NCBI GenBank assembly: GCA_022376925.1
Contig: JAIOJX010000005.1
Location: 155,573,501-155,637,500, forward strand
DNA from: Tragulus kanchil
Lineage: Eukaryota > Chordata > Mammalia > Artiodactyla > Tragulidae
DNA length: 64,000 bases
Direction: 5' to 3'
Both the position numbers and the translations under genes were made by a program. Within the stretch, counting starts at the first letter, position 1; every line of letters begins with the position of its first letter. Below the pieces are notes generated by a model. The model ran no database searches and had not been told where the DNA came from. It worked only from the letters and a program-made list of their open reading frames with translations. Below, one piece after another: positions 33,242 through 45,231 of this stretch.

Positions 33242-33288
33242 ATACACATCTGCCCCTCCGCCATGCACGGGCTTCTGAAAACGTACAG
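33242..33288 (+). other. Candidate 47-nt exon
   Basis: A good acceptor ('ctgcttatttacag', ending 33241) and a consensus donor ('cag|gtgagt', 33286-33294) bracket 47 bases. One frame is fully open and reads IHICPSAMHGLLKTY; it contains an ATG that could act as a start (MHGLLKTYR). The 150 bases after the donor are AT-balanced and look non-repetitive. I do not recognise the gene. 47 is not a multiple of 3, so a duplicated copy would shift the frame. The copy at 34341-34387 comes from duplication 11. Confidence 0.35.
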
Positions 33289-34340
33289 GTGAGTCACATT
33301 TTTGTACATCAAATGCTATTCAATGCTGTTTGGTTGCTGAGTGTTTAAAGCAGCCCTGTTGCAAATCCTCTTGTGAAGTAAATCATTCTCCCTCCATAAA
33401 TATCAACGTTCATGTTCAGGTTTTCAAAGTGTGGGAACCCCATCTGTTCAAGTGCATGTGAGTGTGTGTGTGTCCCTGTGTGTCTTTGGTTATTAGTTGT
33501 TAAGTCATGTTTAACTCTCATGACCCGTGGACTGTAACCTACCAGGCTCCTCTGTCCATGGGATTCTCCAGGCAAGAATACAGGAGCGGAAGCCATTTCC
33601 TTTTCAGAGGATCTTCCCGACCTACAGATTGAACGCAGGTCTCCTGCATTGCAGGTGGATTCTTTACCGACTGAGTAATAGGGTTGCTCACCCTCAAAAG
33701 ACACGTCCATTACCTGGAGCAAGGAGAGGAGGCAGGCAGAGAAATGATGGGCAGTCTTGGGCCTGGAGGAAACCGAAGAGTAAGGCTGCTTCCCCAGAGC
33801 TGCCTTCAGTGCTCTAGGCCTCACCACGCACTGTGAAGGTGGCTGGGTTAAGGCGTGAAAGGCCCAAGGTCAGGTGGGCGTTGGGCTTGTGACAGGCCAC
33901 TGCCTCACTTTGTCCTCTTTCTTTCTTCCTTTTTTCTTTTTTTATTTGGTGTCACTGTGTAACGTGCTGCATCTAGTTCCCAGACCAGGAATTGAGTCTG
34001 TGCTACTGCAGGGGACACTCAGAGTCCTAATCACCAGACCACCAGGGAAATACGGGCTTCATTTTGTTGATCTGTCCAATGACCTCTTTTCTAGCTGTTC
34101 CCCTCAGAACATTCATGGGAGGCTGAACCACTGGGGTGTGTGAGGGTCTAAGGAGAGCATCCACAGTTGGGGTACCTCTTGGAAGTGGAGCCCCAGGGGG
34201 TCAGAGCAAGACCTGGCATGGGGGTGGGGGCAGCTAGGAGCCCACCCGGTGACCAGACCTCTCAGGTGTAGCCAGTCATCTGAAATGCCTCCCCCTCAAC
34301 TAGATGACCAGTGACCCTGATGAGTTCTGCTTATTTACAG

Positions 34341-34387
34341 ATACACATCTGCCCCTCCGCCATGCACGGGCTTCTGAAAACGTACAG
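34341..34387 (+). other. Second copy of candidate 47-nt exon
   Basis: Identical to 33242-33288 with its splice sites, offset 1099. Most likely an assembly copy rather than a true exon duplication. Confidence 0.33.
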
Positions 34388-34589
34388 GTGAGTCACATTT
34401 TTGTACATCAAATGCTATTCAATGCTGTTTGGTTGCTGAGTGTTTAAAGCAGCCCTGTTGCAAATCCTCTTGTGAAGTAAATCATTCTCCCTCCATAAAT
34501 ATCAACGTTCATGTTCAGGTTTTCAAAGTGTGGGAACCCCATCTGTTCAAGTGCATGTGAGTGTGTGTGTGTCCCTGTGTGTCTTTGTG

Positions 34590-37095
34590 TATGTGTGCAT
34601 CGGCGTTCACTCTGGCGCATAAAAGGATCCATGAATACAAATCGTTTCCTTCTCTCCCTGGCTTTGTTGTGAGATGTTGCTGGAAAAAGACACACTGTTC
34701 CGGCAAAGGGCAGCCCCTGAGCGGCTCAGATCTCTATCCGAGCGTGCGGCTTGTCCTCCCTGACGTCCAACCGCGGCTCCCCAGGGGCTTATCCCTGGGA
34801 TGGCCACCTCGGGCCTAGGGACAGAGGGAAATTAAATCATTTGGTGAAAATGAAAAGCTCGCCTCAGCCTGGCAGGGGACAGGGAAGGAGAGGCAGATGT
34901 GGGAGAAGGGGGTGACTGGGAATCCTCCTGGAATTGGTTCACTAGATTGCATTCTACAGTCACTCATTCATCAGAGGACATCCAGGGAGCTGCTTGCTTC
35001 CTGTGTGCAGTGCTAGATTGGCAGCCCCCGTGGGTGTGTATTTCTGTGCCCAGAAGAGCGGCCTGACGTCCCCTGGTGAAGGCGCGCCCCTTCCCTGGAC
35101 ACCAGCCTGTGTCACCACCCCTGTGCCACTGAGCTCCGTGCGAGAAAGGGTCCCTCTCTCCACCCGGCCCCTAGCCGGCCCCAGCCCTCCTCACACTAGG
35201 CAGGGGCCAGCCGGAGACACTCTTCATCATTTATTTATGGTTCCTGGCCTCATCCCTGAAATAATTAGGGTTGGATATTTTCATATCATGCAGCTAATTG
35301 CCATCTGCAGTGTTTAACAAGTCAGGGCACTGGTAGTGATCCGGAGGCCCAGGAGGACATGGATGAATGGAGTCCTGGTGTTGGCTGCCACAGCCTGGCA
35401 CTGGGGAGGGGAGTCAGAGAGCAGGCTGTGGCCTGTGGGCGGTGCCAGGGCTCAGGTTCGTGGGAAGGTGTTAAGAACCTGCTTCTCCTCTGGGAGAAGA
35501 GGGAGAGGACATCCTGGCAGAAAGCTAGATTCTCATCACAGCAGACACCCCATGATGCCCTGGGAGCTGTCTGATTAACATGCAGATTTCAGGTCAGAAG
35601 CTCTGTGTTCTAGCTGTTTGGGTTCCGCAGAAGTGGGGTCTTCGCTGGGGTCCCCGAGTGTGTGTGATTTGCTGAGGGAGTGCTCTCAGGAGGAGCTGTG
35701 AGGAAGTGAGGGGAGCAGGAGGAGCAGAATCTAGGCCAAGAAGTCACTTCAGGTGAGGCTGAGCCAAGGCCTGACCACGGGGAGGGAGCCGAACGGCGTG
35801 AGGCTGTCGCACCTTGAGGCAAGGAGCCGCTCTCCTTCCCTGCCCCGTGTCACTAGCCACGGGCCGTCCCCAGGGGAGGGGCATGTGGTGGAGGCCGTAA
35901 CCTCCTGGCCGTCTCCCAGGGAAGTGGCTCCTGTCGGCTAAGGACGATCCTCTGGACAAGGGCACTGTGTGAGCCATTAGCGGGCAGTGCCACGGCCGTG
36001 TGGGATGGGTGCCTGGCGGGCGGAGGAGATCTGGTCGGGCCCCAGGGGTGTCAGATCCCTCCTCCACGCTGAGGCTTGGGCCAGCCACTCTGAGGCCCAG
36101 TCCCCTCCCACGCAGAGGTGGCGTAAACAGCCTTCCATTGCTGGCCTGTAGAGTGGAAGGGTAGCAACCCTGGGCGCCCCGGCAGGCCTGTGGGATGGCG
36201 GAGGAAGGGGAGACTGGTCAGCGGAGCTCTCCAGTGAGCCTGGGGCTGACAGTGGCCTGCCGACAGGGAGCATGAACAGCTTCAGGGTCAGAGAGGCTGG
36301 CCTGCTGTCTGTTGGGCCTTTGGGGAAGAGAGACGACATTCTGATGTTCTTTCTGCCTCCACAAGGGCACTGTATGCCTCAACCCCTCCATGGTCCCCCT
36401 TCCCCACGCTGGGCCCTGGGATGCCCTGAGGTGGCCTTTGTGACATCACGTGTCACCCTGCCACAGCCTCACCTGACCCCCTGGGTGTGCCCCATCTTCC
36501 AGAGGTGGGGACGACTGAAAAATCCAGACAATGCCTGGGCTTGGGGAAAATGTCTGTTGGGTATCATTAGTGGGAAAGGAGGATTCTTCCAGGGAAACAG
36601 CATGATTCCGCCTTACAAGCCTTAAGCATTGTGCGTGTGGGTGTGCGTGCATGCTGGGGCCCAAGACTCACTTCCCCCCGTCTGGGGATAGATGGGTGCA
36701 CAGAGCCGACAGGTCCAGACTCAGCCAAGACGAGTGACTCGGGAAGCCTCTGGCGTCCCTGCCGCTCCCTCCACACGAGCGGGGTTCCGTGCACAGAGGT
36801 GGGGAGGAGCAGTGGGTCAGGCCGAGCCCTGGCCTCAGACCAGCCCATGAGATTTGCTCAGAGGAGTAACGCAGGGCATCAGATCCAGGGGACAGGAGAA
36901 GGGGTGCAGTGCAGAGTCCATCAGACAGGCTGGGAAAGGCTGCATGGAGGAGGTGGGGCAGAAAGAAGCCCAGAACTTGAGTGGGCAAGAAGAAAAAGGA
37001 AGAGAACAAACAGGGATGGCAGCAGTGCCAGCTGAGAGCAGGGTAGGGAGGAGAGGGGGAGCCTGGCTGGAAGACAGTCTCGTCAAACTCTTCAC
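34590..37095. other. Unassigned GC-rich unique sequence
   Basis: No interspersed repeat is recognised in most of it. 35225-35315 is distinct: AT-rich within GC-rich surroundings, with homeodomain-like 'ctaattg' and E-box-like 'catctg' motifs. Frames on both strands show no family pattern. Confidence 0.35.
35225..35315. promoter_or_regulatory. Conserved-element-like AT-rich block
   Basis: About 90 bases containing 'catttatttatggttcc', 'gaaataattagggttgg' and 'gcagctaattgccatctgca' pack several TAAT-type sites next to a CATCTG E-box. The block differs from its GC-rich flanks and belongs to no repeat I recognise. A developmental enhancer core is a guess. Confidence 0.25.
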
Positions 37096-38478
37096 TGTCA
37101 TCAGAGCTAGTACTGCCTGAGCACTGTTGTGCTCCAGACAGCATTCTCCGAGTTTTACATACTCACTCATTTAATCCTCACAGCGACCCCATGAAGTAAG
37201 TAGGTACTATTATTTGCATTTTAGGGGGGAAGAAACAGGCCCAGAGAGGTTAAGTAATGGGTACAAAGACATTTGGGGCTTCCCAGCTGGCTCAATGGTT
37301 AAAGTCCACCTGGCCTGTAGAGTGGAAGGGTAGCAACCGGGGCCCGGCAGGCCTGTGGGATGGCGGAGGAAGGGGAGACTGGTCAGCGGAGCTCTCCAGT
37401 GAGCCTGGGGCTGACAGTGGCCTGCCGACAGGGAGCATGAACAGCTTCAGGGTCAGAGAGGCTGGCCTGCTGTCTGTTGGGCCTTTGGGGAAGAGAGACG
37501 ACATTCTGATGTTCTTTCTGCCTCCACAAGGGCACTGTATGCCTCAACCCCTCCATGGTCCCCCTTCCCCACGCTGGGCCCTGGGATGCCCTGAGGTGGC
37601 CTTTGTGACATCACGTGTCACCCTGCCACAGCCTCACCTGACCCCCTGGGTGTGCCCCATCTTCCAGAGGTGGGGACGACTGAAAAATCCAGACAATGCC
37701 TGGGCTTGGGGAAAATGTCTGTTGGGTATCATTAGTGGGAAAGGAGGATTCTTCCAGGGAAACAGCATGATTCCGCCTTACAAGCCTTAAGCATTGTGCG
37801 TGTGGGTGTGCGTGCATGCTGGGGCCCAAGACTCACTTCCCCCCGTCTGGGGATAGATGGGTGCACAGAGCCGACAGGTCCAGACTCAGCCAAGACGAGT
37901 GACTCGGGAAGCCTCTGGCGTCCCTGCCGCTCCCTCCACACGAGCGGGGTTCCGTGCACAGAGGTGGGGAGGAGCAGTGGGTCAGGCCGAGCCCTGGCCT
38001 CAGACCAGCCCATGAGATTTGCTCAGAGGAGTAACGCAGGGCATCAGATCCAGGGGACAGGAGAAGGGGTGCAGTGCAGAGTCCATCAGACAGGCTGGGA
38101 AAGGCTGCATGGAGGAGGTGGGGCAGAAAGAAGCCCAGAACTTGAGTGGGCAAGAAGAAAAAGGAAGAGAACAAACAGGGATGGCAGCAGTGCCAGCTGA
38201 GAGCAGGGTAGGGAGGAGAGGGGGAGCCTGGCTGGAAGACAGTCTCGTCAAACTCTTCACTGTCATCAGAGCTAGTACTGCCTGAGCACTGTTGTGCTCC
38301 AGACAGCATTCTCCGAGTTTTACATACTCACTCATTTAATCCTCACAGCGACCCCATGAAGTAAGTAGGTACTATTATTTGCATTTTAGGGGGGAAGAAA
38401 CAGGCCCAGAGAGGTTAAGTAATGGGTACAAAGACATTTGGGGCTTCCCAGCTGGCTCAATGGTTAAAGTCCACCTGG
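36141..38478. repeat. Tandem duplication 12 (offset 1165 bp)
   Basis: Copy 1 is 36141-37309 and copy 2 is 37310-38478, the longest simple pair. Copy 2 lacks four bases near 37338-37342. The join lies inside a Bov-tA at shared 'cctggc'. Confidence 0.95.
37098..37275 (+). repeat. MIR fragment
   Basis: 'actcatttaatcctcacagc', 'gaccccatgaagtaagtagg' and 'cccagagaggttaagtaatg' are classic MIR core text. Copy at 38263-38440. Confidence 0.8.
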
Positions 38479-38646
38479 CAATGAAGGAGACATGGCTTCC
38501 CTGGGCCGGGAAAATCCCCTGGAGGAGGAAATGGCAACCACTCCAGTATTCTTGCCTGGAGAATCCCATGGACAGAGGAGCCTGGCAGGCTGCAGTTCAT
38601 AGGACCTTGAAGTGTCTGACACAACCGAGTGACTGAGTGCACACGT
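38441..38646 (+). mobile_element. Bov-tA SINE
   Basis: Full element: 'gcttcccagctggctcaatg', 'gaatcccatggacagaggag' and the 3' 'gagtgactgagtgcacacg' end. The stub at 37276-37309 is the same element cut by junction 12. Confidence 0.9.
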
Positions 38647-38751
38647 AAGCCCAAGGACACTCAGTCAGTGAGTAGCAGCATCAGGATGTAAACCCAAGTA
38701 GCCTTGTTTGGGGCCTCTACTTCAAATCAAAAAGCTTTTACAAGCCTATAC

Positions 38752-38935
38752 AAGCTGGCACACACTAAGTGCTTACTATGTGCCAGGGACCCTCCTGAGC
38801 CGTTTACTCATGGAAGTCTCATTGTTAGACCCATTTTACAGATGAAAAAACTGAGACCCAGAAAGTTTTACATGAGATTACTCAGGGTCACACAGAGATC
38901 AGTGGAGCCTGCACTGAACCCTAGGCCATCTGAGT
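38752..38935 (+). repeat. MIR fragment
   Basis: 'gtgcttactatgtgccaggg', 'cccattttacagatgaaaaa' and 'tcagggtcacacagagatca' follow the MIR consensus order. Confidence 0.85.
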
Positions 38936-39338
38936 CCTTAGCAAGCCCACCATCCCTCCACATGGAGGTGATGCGGGTGAAAACTTGGACGTGGTCCTCG
39001 GGTGTGTGGGCTTGACTCTCAGCACTGGGAACCCTTGGGTGATTTGATCACCAGGAGGATGCCCACAGCCGGGGCATTTGCTAAGGGGCTGCTTGTTAGG
39101 AGTGGGTGAGAGATACAATCTGGAGACAAGCTTATTACGGGCATGGAAAGCCCACCCAGTGGGTGGGACAAGAGGCTTTCTGACTGGGCAGAGAGGCTGT
39201 CTCCTTCTGTCCCCTCACTCAGGCCCCACTCCCTGGGAGTCTTCCAAGGCCTGGGCAGGAGTCAGGGCCTGGCTCCTCCATGGCTCCTGTGGCCTAGTTT
39301 CCAGAGAGCCGCCAGGTACTGGGGCCCGGCGGGCAGGT

Positions 39339-39346
39339 TATAAATA
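39339..39346 (+). promoter_or_regulatory. TATA-like box
   Basis: TATAAATA lies 3' of a GC-rich stretch ('ggggcccggcgggcagg') in otherwise GC-rich DNA, a classical core-promoter arrangement. No start codon or exon could be tied to it. Confidence 0.2.
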
Positions 39347-39972
39347 TCCCTGAGTGACAGTGAGGCCTGAGCCTGACGCGGATAGGGATTAAGCTGGATG
39401 TGCAGCGTCAAGGTCATGGGCACGGCTGTAGCATCTGGTGCCCTGGGAGGGTCTCCTTGATGGAGACAACAGCGGAGCCTAGGCAACAGCGGAGCCTAGG
39501 CAGCGGTGGTGGGGAAGCAGATGCCCAAGCCCCCAGCTTCAGCCCGGCTCGGCTTCTTCTACCCCAGGGGCCGAGCCCTTCATCTCTGCTCTTACTCGCT
39601 CAGACTTCCTCTCTGAATCTCCCCCACTGCCAGCTGCCTCTGCCTGGCCTGTGGCCTGCGCCCAGCAGCTTCTCTTCACCCAGTCTGGGCCCAGGGGCCC
39701 TCAGACCACAAGGCCTCAGTTACGCGAGTGGGTTGTCAGGTGGGAGATGAGTTTTCAGATGGGGGTTAGGTTGCCGGGGGATGAGCTGCTGGGGAGGTGT
39801 GCTCTCGGGTGAGGGGGATGGGTTGTCAGCTGGAGGCTGTTCTGGCTTTCTGCCCATCTTCACCTCCAGCTGCACCTCCTTCCTCAGCACCTTTTGTCCC
39901 CCACCCTTTTAGGCTGGAGTTGGCCAAAAACTCTGTTGACCCAGAAGAGTTGTGCCCAGCTCCCCAGGGAGC

Positions 39973-40013
<41 letters not shown>
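39973..40013. repeat. (GT)n microsatellite
   Basis: About 20 uninterrupted GT units. Confidence 0.97.
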
Positions 40014-40014
<1 letters not shown>

Positions 40015-40855
40015 CCAAATTCACTCTGCTTATAAAAACAGTATTTAGAAATCTCAGGGCCTGACTACCAGTCAAGAGGCAAAGGATTTATTGAGAATGA
40101 GACTAGAGAAGCCACATGATGTGTGCACAGGTAAAGCCCAGGCTTTCTGAACTCTGGCTCCCAGCCCAGTACTCCCCAGGACAGCCTGACCTTGGACTGG
40201 GTTCCATGTCCAAGGAGCCCCAAGAAGGCCCTGGGACCTAGGTTGGGTTTAAGGGGACGTGGCTGTTGGAACAGGGAGTGGGTGGGGCCAATGTCTGGGA
40301 CGAGCATGTCCTGTCCTGGAGAAGAAGCTGCAGGTGGTAGACCCAGCGTCAGACACCCCCAGCTTGGCCAGGAGGGACCGCCAGCTAGACTCAGTGACTC
40401 AGCTGGTGTCCTCCCACTGGAGGAGAGAAAGGTGGGAGGCATTCCCGCGACAGCCTTTCAACAACAACCTAGCACAGCCCTCATTCAGATACCAGCATCC
40501 CTTCCCTCCTTCAGAGAGTTGAAAGGAACAGAAAAACAAAACCAGACCATGGCTCACCCCGAGCCTAAGGGCCTAGCTGGGCCAGGCTGTGGAGACAGTC
40601 CCAATACATCTGGGGGAGGAGGTAATGCCCAGTGAGCAGCCCCCTTCAAGAAGGCTGGCTAGAGAACCCCGTGCAAGGGCAGCAACATTTCCTGGGAACT
40701 TGACCAGGCTGTGTGGCCCCACAGGACCCACCTCCACCATCTCAGGGCCTCCAGGGAGCCCAGAAACAAGTCGTCCCGGAGGAGGACGTGCAGGGGCTTG
40801 TGGGGCTCAGAGGTCAGGGCCCACCTGTTCTGCCATGGCTGTCCCACTGAGGCTG

Positions 40856-43222
40856 CCCCCAGAGGGTCAAGTGCCTGCGAGAGAGACCCACACCTGAGCA
40901 CACCACTTCCTGTCCCCAGCCGCCGCCTCCCCAGGGCGAGGCAGGGGAGGAATTAACATGGCAGTGCAGGGCTCTGCTTCTCGCCTGGCCTGGCTTGATG
41001 GGTGCTGGCGGGGCTTTTCTTTCCTTCCTTCCAATTTAAGCTGGTTGCTGTCATGCTGCTCCAATATCATCTGGTGACACTCGGGTCCCAGGGCTTTCTA
41101 AATGTGCAAAGGGCAAGACTGGCCCCAAGTTGGGCTGTGGGATGGTGGCCACTGAGAATATGGACCTTTCCAGCAGCGTGAGGGCACAAGCCACTCTCCG
41201 ACTTCCTCTGATCGAAGAGGAGAGAGGCTTTGTTCACCAGTTATGGAGTCTTAGAGCCACCTTGGGTTGTTCTGAAGGCAGAGGGGGACCATGCTGTCCC
41301 CCTATTCGTGCTCCACTCTCAGCCTGAATTCGACCACCGCACCCGCCTTCACCTCACCGATGGCAGATCGAGGACCTATCATAGCCCAGTGCTTGGTTTG
41401 GCCACAATGGCATTTCATTATTTTGAATTTGAATGCTGTGTTTTCTCATTCTGTCTGGTTCCTAGCACTCCCTGTTACCCTACTGATTGCTCTAAACATG
41501 TACTTTACCTGCTGTTACCTTGTGAATAATGACATCTCCAAACTCTTTATAAAGGCAGGTGCTGCTGGGAAAGGTCGAACCTATTAATTCCCATGAACTA
41601 CACCTCACGAGAACTCATTTTTCGCAGTCATCCTCCAATAACCAGTTGACAAGAGCTCTGAAAGTTGGCAGTGAGCTGGGATCCTCTTGGAGCCCAGGAC
41701 ACTGGGCTGGCCTAGAGCAGGCAGCAGAAAGAAAAGGTGGGAAGCTCTTGGGTAGGTTCACCATTTTTCTAGAGATCTCCTGGAAACCTCCCCTGAGGTT
41801 TCCAGTCACTGAGACAGCTTCCTGTCACCATTTTTTGACTTTTTTAAAAAAAATTTTGGCCTCTTTATTGATTTTTTAAAAATTTATTTACTTTTCATCC
41901 ATCTTTATTCTTTTGGTCAGTCTGGGCCTCCCACTGCAGTGACCTCTGTTGTTGCAGAGCACCAGCTCTGGGCATGTGCGCTCCAAAGCGCTGGCTCGTA
42001 ATTGGACACATCGGTCCAGCCGCTCCACAGTACGTGGGATCCTCCCTGGCAGGACAGGTGCCCCAGAGGGTCAAGTGCCTGCGAGAGACCCACACCTGAG
42101 CACACCACTTCCTGTCCCCCCCAGGGCTCTGCTTCTCCGCCTGGCCTGGCTTGATGGGTGCTGGCGGGGCTTTTCTTTCCTTCCTTCCAATTTAAGCTGG
42201 TTGCTGTCATGCTGCTCCAATATCATCTGGTGACACTCGGGTCCCAGGGCTTTCTAAATGTGCAAAGGGCAAGACTGGCCCCAAGTTGGGCTGTGGGATG
42301 GTGGCCACTGAGAATATGGACCTTTCCAGCAGCGTGAGGGCACAAGCCACTCTCCGACTTCCTCTGATCGAAGAGGAGAGAGGCTTTGTTCACCAGTTAT
42401 GGAGTCTTAGAGCCACCTTGGGTTGTTCTGAAGGCAGAGGGGGACCATGCTGTCCCCCTATTCGTGCTCCACTCTCAGCCTGAATTCGACCACCGCACCC
42501 GCCTTCACCTCACCGATGGCAGATCGAGGACCTATCATAGCCCAGTGCTTGGTTTGGCCACAATGGCATTTCATTATTTTGAATTTGAATGCTGTGTTTT
42601 CTCATTCTGTCTGGTTCCTAGCACTCCCTGTTACCCTACTGATTGCTCTAAACATGTACTTTACCTGCTGTTACCTTGTGAATAATGACATCTCCAAACT
42701 CTTTATAAAGGCAGGTGCTGCTGGGAAAGGTCGAACCTATTAATTCCCATGAACTACACCTCACGAGAACTCATTTTTCGCAGTCATCCTCCAATAACCA
42801 GTTGACAAGAGCTCTGAAAGTTGGCAGTGAGCTGGGATCCTCTTGGAGCCCAGGACACTGGGCTGGCCTAGAGCAGGCAGCAGAAAGAAAAGGTGGGAAG
42901 CTCTTGGGTAGGTTCACCATTTTTCTAGAGATCTCCTGGAAACCTCCCCTGAGGTTTCCAGTCACTGAGACAGCTTCCTGTCACCATTTTTTGACTTTTT
43001 TAAAAAAAATTTTGGCCTCTTTATTGATTTTTTAAAAATTTATTTACTTTTCATCCATCTTTATTCTTTTGGTCAGTCTGGGCCTCCCACTGCAGTGACC
43101 TCTGTTGTTGCAGAGCACCAGCTCTGGGCATGTGCGCTCCAAAGCGCTGGCTCGTAATTGGACACATCGGTCCAGCCGCTCCACAGTACGTGGGATCCTC
43201 CCTGGCCAGGGATCGAACCGGT
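40856..43222. repeat. Tandem duplication 13 (offset 1156 bp)
   Basis: Copy 1 is 40856-42057 and copy 2 is 42058-43222. The offset is 1204 at the start and 1156 after a net loss of ~48 bases from copy 2 near 42068-42145. The last 15 bases of copy 1 ('ggcaggacaggtgcccc') are a shortened version of the B-box region in copy 2. Confidence 0.94.
41831..42057 (-). mobile_element. CHR-2-like SINE variant, truncated at junction 13
   Basis: The same element as 42987-43274 but broken at its head end by the duplication join. The missing head is seen in the second copy. Confidence 0.8.
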
Positions 43223-43274
43223 GCCCCTTGCACTTCAAGACATACTCTTCACCCACTGGACCACCAGGGAAGCC
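42987..43274 (-). mobile_element. CHR-2-like SINE variant, complete copy
   Basis: Ends with the reverse of 'gggcttccctggtggtccag' at 43255-43274 and has the variant 3' part ('aatcaataaagaggcc' in reverse at 43013-43028). A 9-bp target-site duplication, ctgtcacca, lies at 42978-42986 and 43275-43283. Confidence 0.85.
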
Positions 43275-43289
43275 CTGTCACCAATTTTT

Positions 43290-43550
43290 TAAATCACCCA
43301 CCATTAGCCAGGGATGGTGCTGGATGCTTCAAAGACATTATTTAAGTCAATTGTCCCCATATCACAAGTGGAAACACTGAGAGTCGAGAGAAGGAGGCAC
43401 AGTAGACAGGCTGTCTTGGGGATCTTGCTTGCTCTGCGTGGCCCTGAGTGACACAGTTAACTTCATGTGGCAATGTCTCTTTCAGTGATTCATCAAGGGT
43501 GGGTTCATGGAATGTGTTCCCTTCCTAGGATCCAGGCTGGCTACAGTCCA
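43290..43550. repeat. Probable MIR debris
   Basis: 'gctggatgcttcaaagacat' and 'catatcacaagtggaaacac' resemble a diverged MIR core; the rest is unassigned. Confidence 0.4.
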
Positions 43551-43734
43551 GGCCCCTGGCCAGTCCCCAGGCTAACAGGAGAGGCAGATGAATGAAGGGG
43601 GGTCTTGTCACTCTCAGAGGGTAGAAGACTCCTCACCAATGAGACAACCAGCAGCCTTTCTGAGGGCTAGGAGCACCTGTCTGTCCTCGGCTGTGCAGGT
43701 GTTAGCCTTCTAAACAGCGTGACCAAGTGGGTCC

Positions 43735-43840
43735 TGTCACCATCTCTTTCTTAGATAGGCAAGTAACTGGGTCTCAGAGAGGTTAAGTAATTTACCCCGT
43801 GCTATACAGCTAACAAGTACAGACCAGGATTTCTTACCAC
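43735..43840 (+). repeat. MIR fragment
   Basis: 'tgggtctcagagaggttaag' and 'gtgctatacagctaacaagt' match the MIR 3' core. Copy at 44841-44946. Confidence 0.7.
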
Positions 43841-44125
43841 GACACCACCTAACAGAGGTAGGAGCGGAAGCACAGAAGTTTGGACAGCCGCACAGAGAGT
43901 CTACTGGCTGCTTACAACAGGCCCGTGTGCAAGACGGCTAACAGAGACCTGGGGCAGGTAAGTGACCGGCTCAAGGTCACTCAGCAAGAAAATAGTGGAG
44001 CTGGGTTTTCTGCGGTTTGTGTTCATCGCTTGTCTGCACTGGTTGCTCAGTGCAGGGCTCCTCAGCGAGAGGGAGGAGACGATGAGAAATGCATCCTTAG
44101 AAGTTCTCAACCCAGAGGCAGTTGT

Positions 44126-44659
44126 TGTTGTTTGGTCACTGAGTCATGTCAGACTCTCTGTGAGCCTATGAGCTGCAGCACACCAGGCTTCCATGTCCTT
44201 CGCTGGTGCCTCAAGTTTGTTCAAACTCATGTCCATTGATTCAGCGATGCCACCCGACCGTCTCATCCTGTGTCACCCCCTTCTCCTCTTGCCCTCAGTA
44301 TTTTCCAGCATCAGGGTCTTTGCCAATGAGTCAGTTCTTCACATCAGGTGGCCAAAGTATTGGGACTTCAGCACCAGTCCTTCCAATGGATATTCAGGGT
44401 TGATTTTCTTTAGGATTCACTGGCTTGATCTCCTTGTTGTCAAGACTTTTCATGAGTCTTCTCCAACTAAAATTCAAAAGCATCATTTCTTTCGACTCTC
44501 AGCCTTTTTTACAATCAACTCTCACATCCATACATGACTACTGGAAAAAGCATAGCTTTGACTATACAAACCTTTGTCGGAAAAATGATGTCTCTGCTTT
44601 TTAATGCACTGTCTAGATTTGTCAAAGCTATTCTTCCAAGGAGCAAGTGTCTTTTAATT
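44126..44659 (-). mobile_element. BovB LINE 3' end, truncated by junction 14
   Basis: The reverse of the BovB 3' end: 'ggtcactgagtcatgtcaga', 'gcagcacaccaggcttccat', 'ccaatgagtcagttcttcac' and 'catacatgactactggaaaa'. Cut at the duplication join; the fuller copy is 45232-45945. Confidence 0.9.
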
Positions 44660-45231
44660 CCCTGGCCAGTCCCCAGGCTAACAGGAGAGGCAGATGAATG
44701 AAGGGGGGTCTTGTCACTCTCAGAGGGTAGAAGACTCCTCACCAATGAGACAACCAGCAGCCTTTCTGAGGGCTAGGAGCACCTGTCTGTCCTCGGCTGT
44801 GCAGGTGTTAGCCTTCTAAACAGCGTGACCAAGTGGGTCCTGTCACCATCTCTTTCTTAGATAGGCAAGTAACTGGGTCTCAGAGAGGTTAAGTAATTTA
44901 CCCCGTGCTATACAGCTAACAAGTACAGACCAGGATTTCTTACCACGACACCACCTAACAGAGGTAGGAGCGGAAGCACAGAAGTTTGGACAGCCGCACA
45001 GAGAGTCTACTGGCTGCTTACAACAGGCCCGTGTGCAAGACGGCTAACAGAGACCTGGGGCAGGTAAGTGACCGGCTCAAGGTCACTCAGCAAGAAAATA
45101 GTGGAGCTGGGTTTTCTGCGGTTTGTGTTCATCGCTTGTCTGCACTGGTTGCTCAGTGCAGGGCTCCTCAGCGAGAGGGAGGAGTCGATGAGAAATGCAT
45201 CCTTAGAAGTTCTCAACCCAGAGGCAGTTGT

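Larger units (their letters stand above)
32391..34588. repeat. Tandem duplication 11 (offset 1099 bp)
   Basis: Copy 1 is 32391-33491 and copy 2 is 33492-34588. The first 120 bases of copy 2 have three single-base losses. The join follows a GT-rich tract ('gtgtgtctttggttattag'). Confidence 0.95.
38940..40855. other. Unassigned GC-rich unique sequence
   Basis: Apart from the TATA-like site at 39339 and the GT repeat at 39973, nothing is recognised. 39480-39500 holds a short direct repeat ('caacagcggagcctaggca' twice). Confidence 0.35.
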
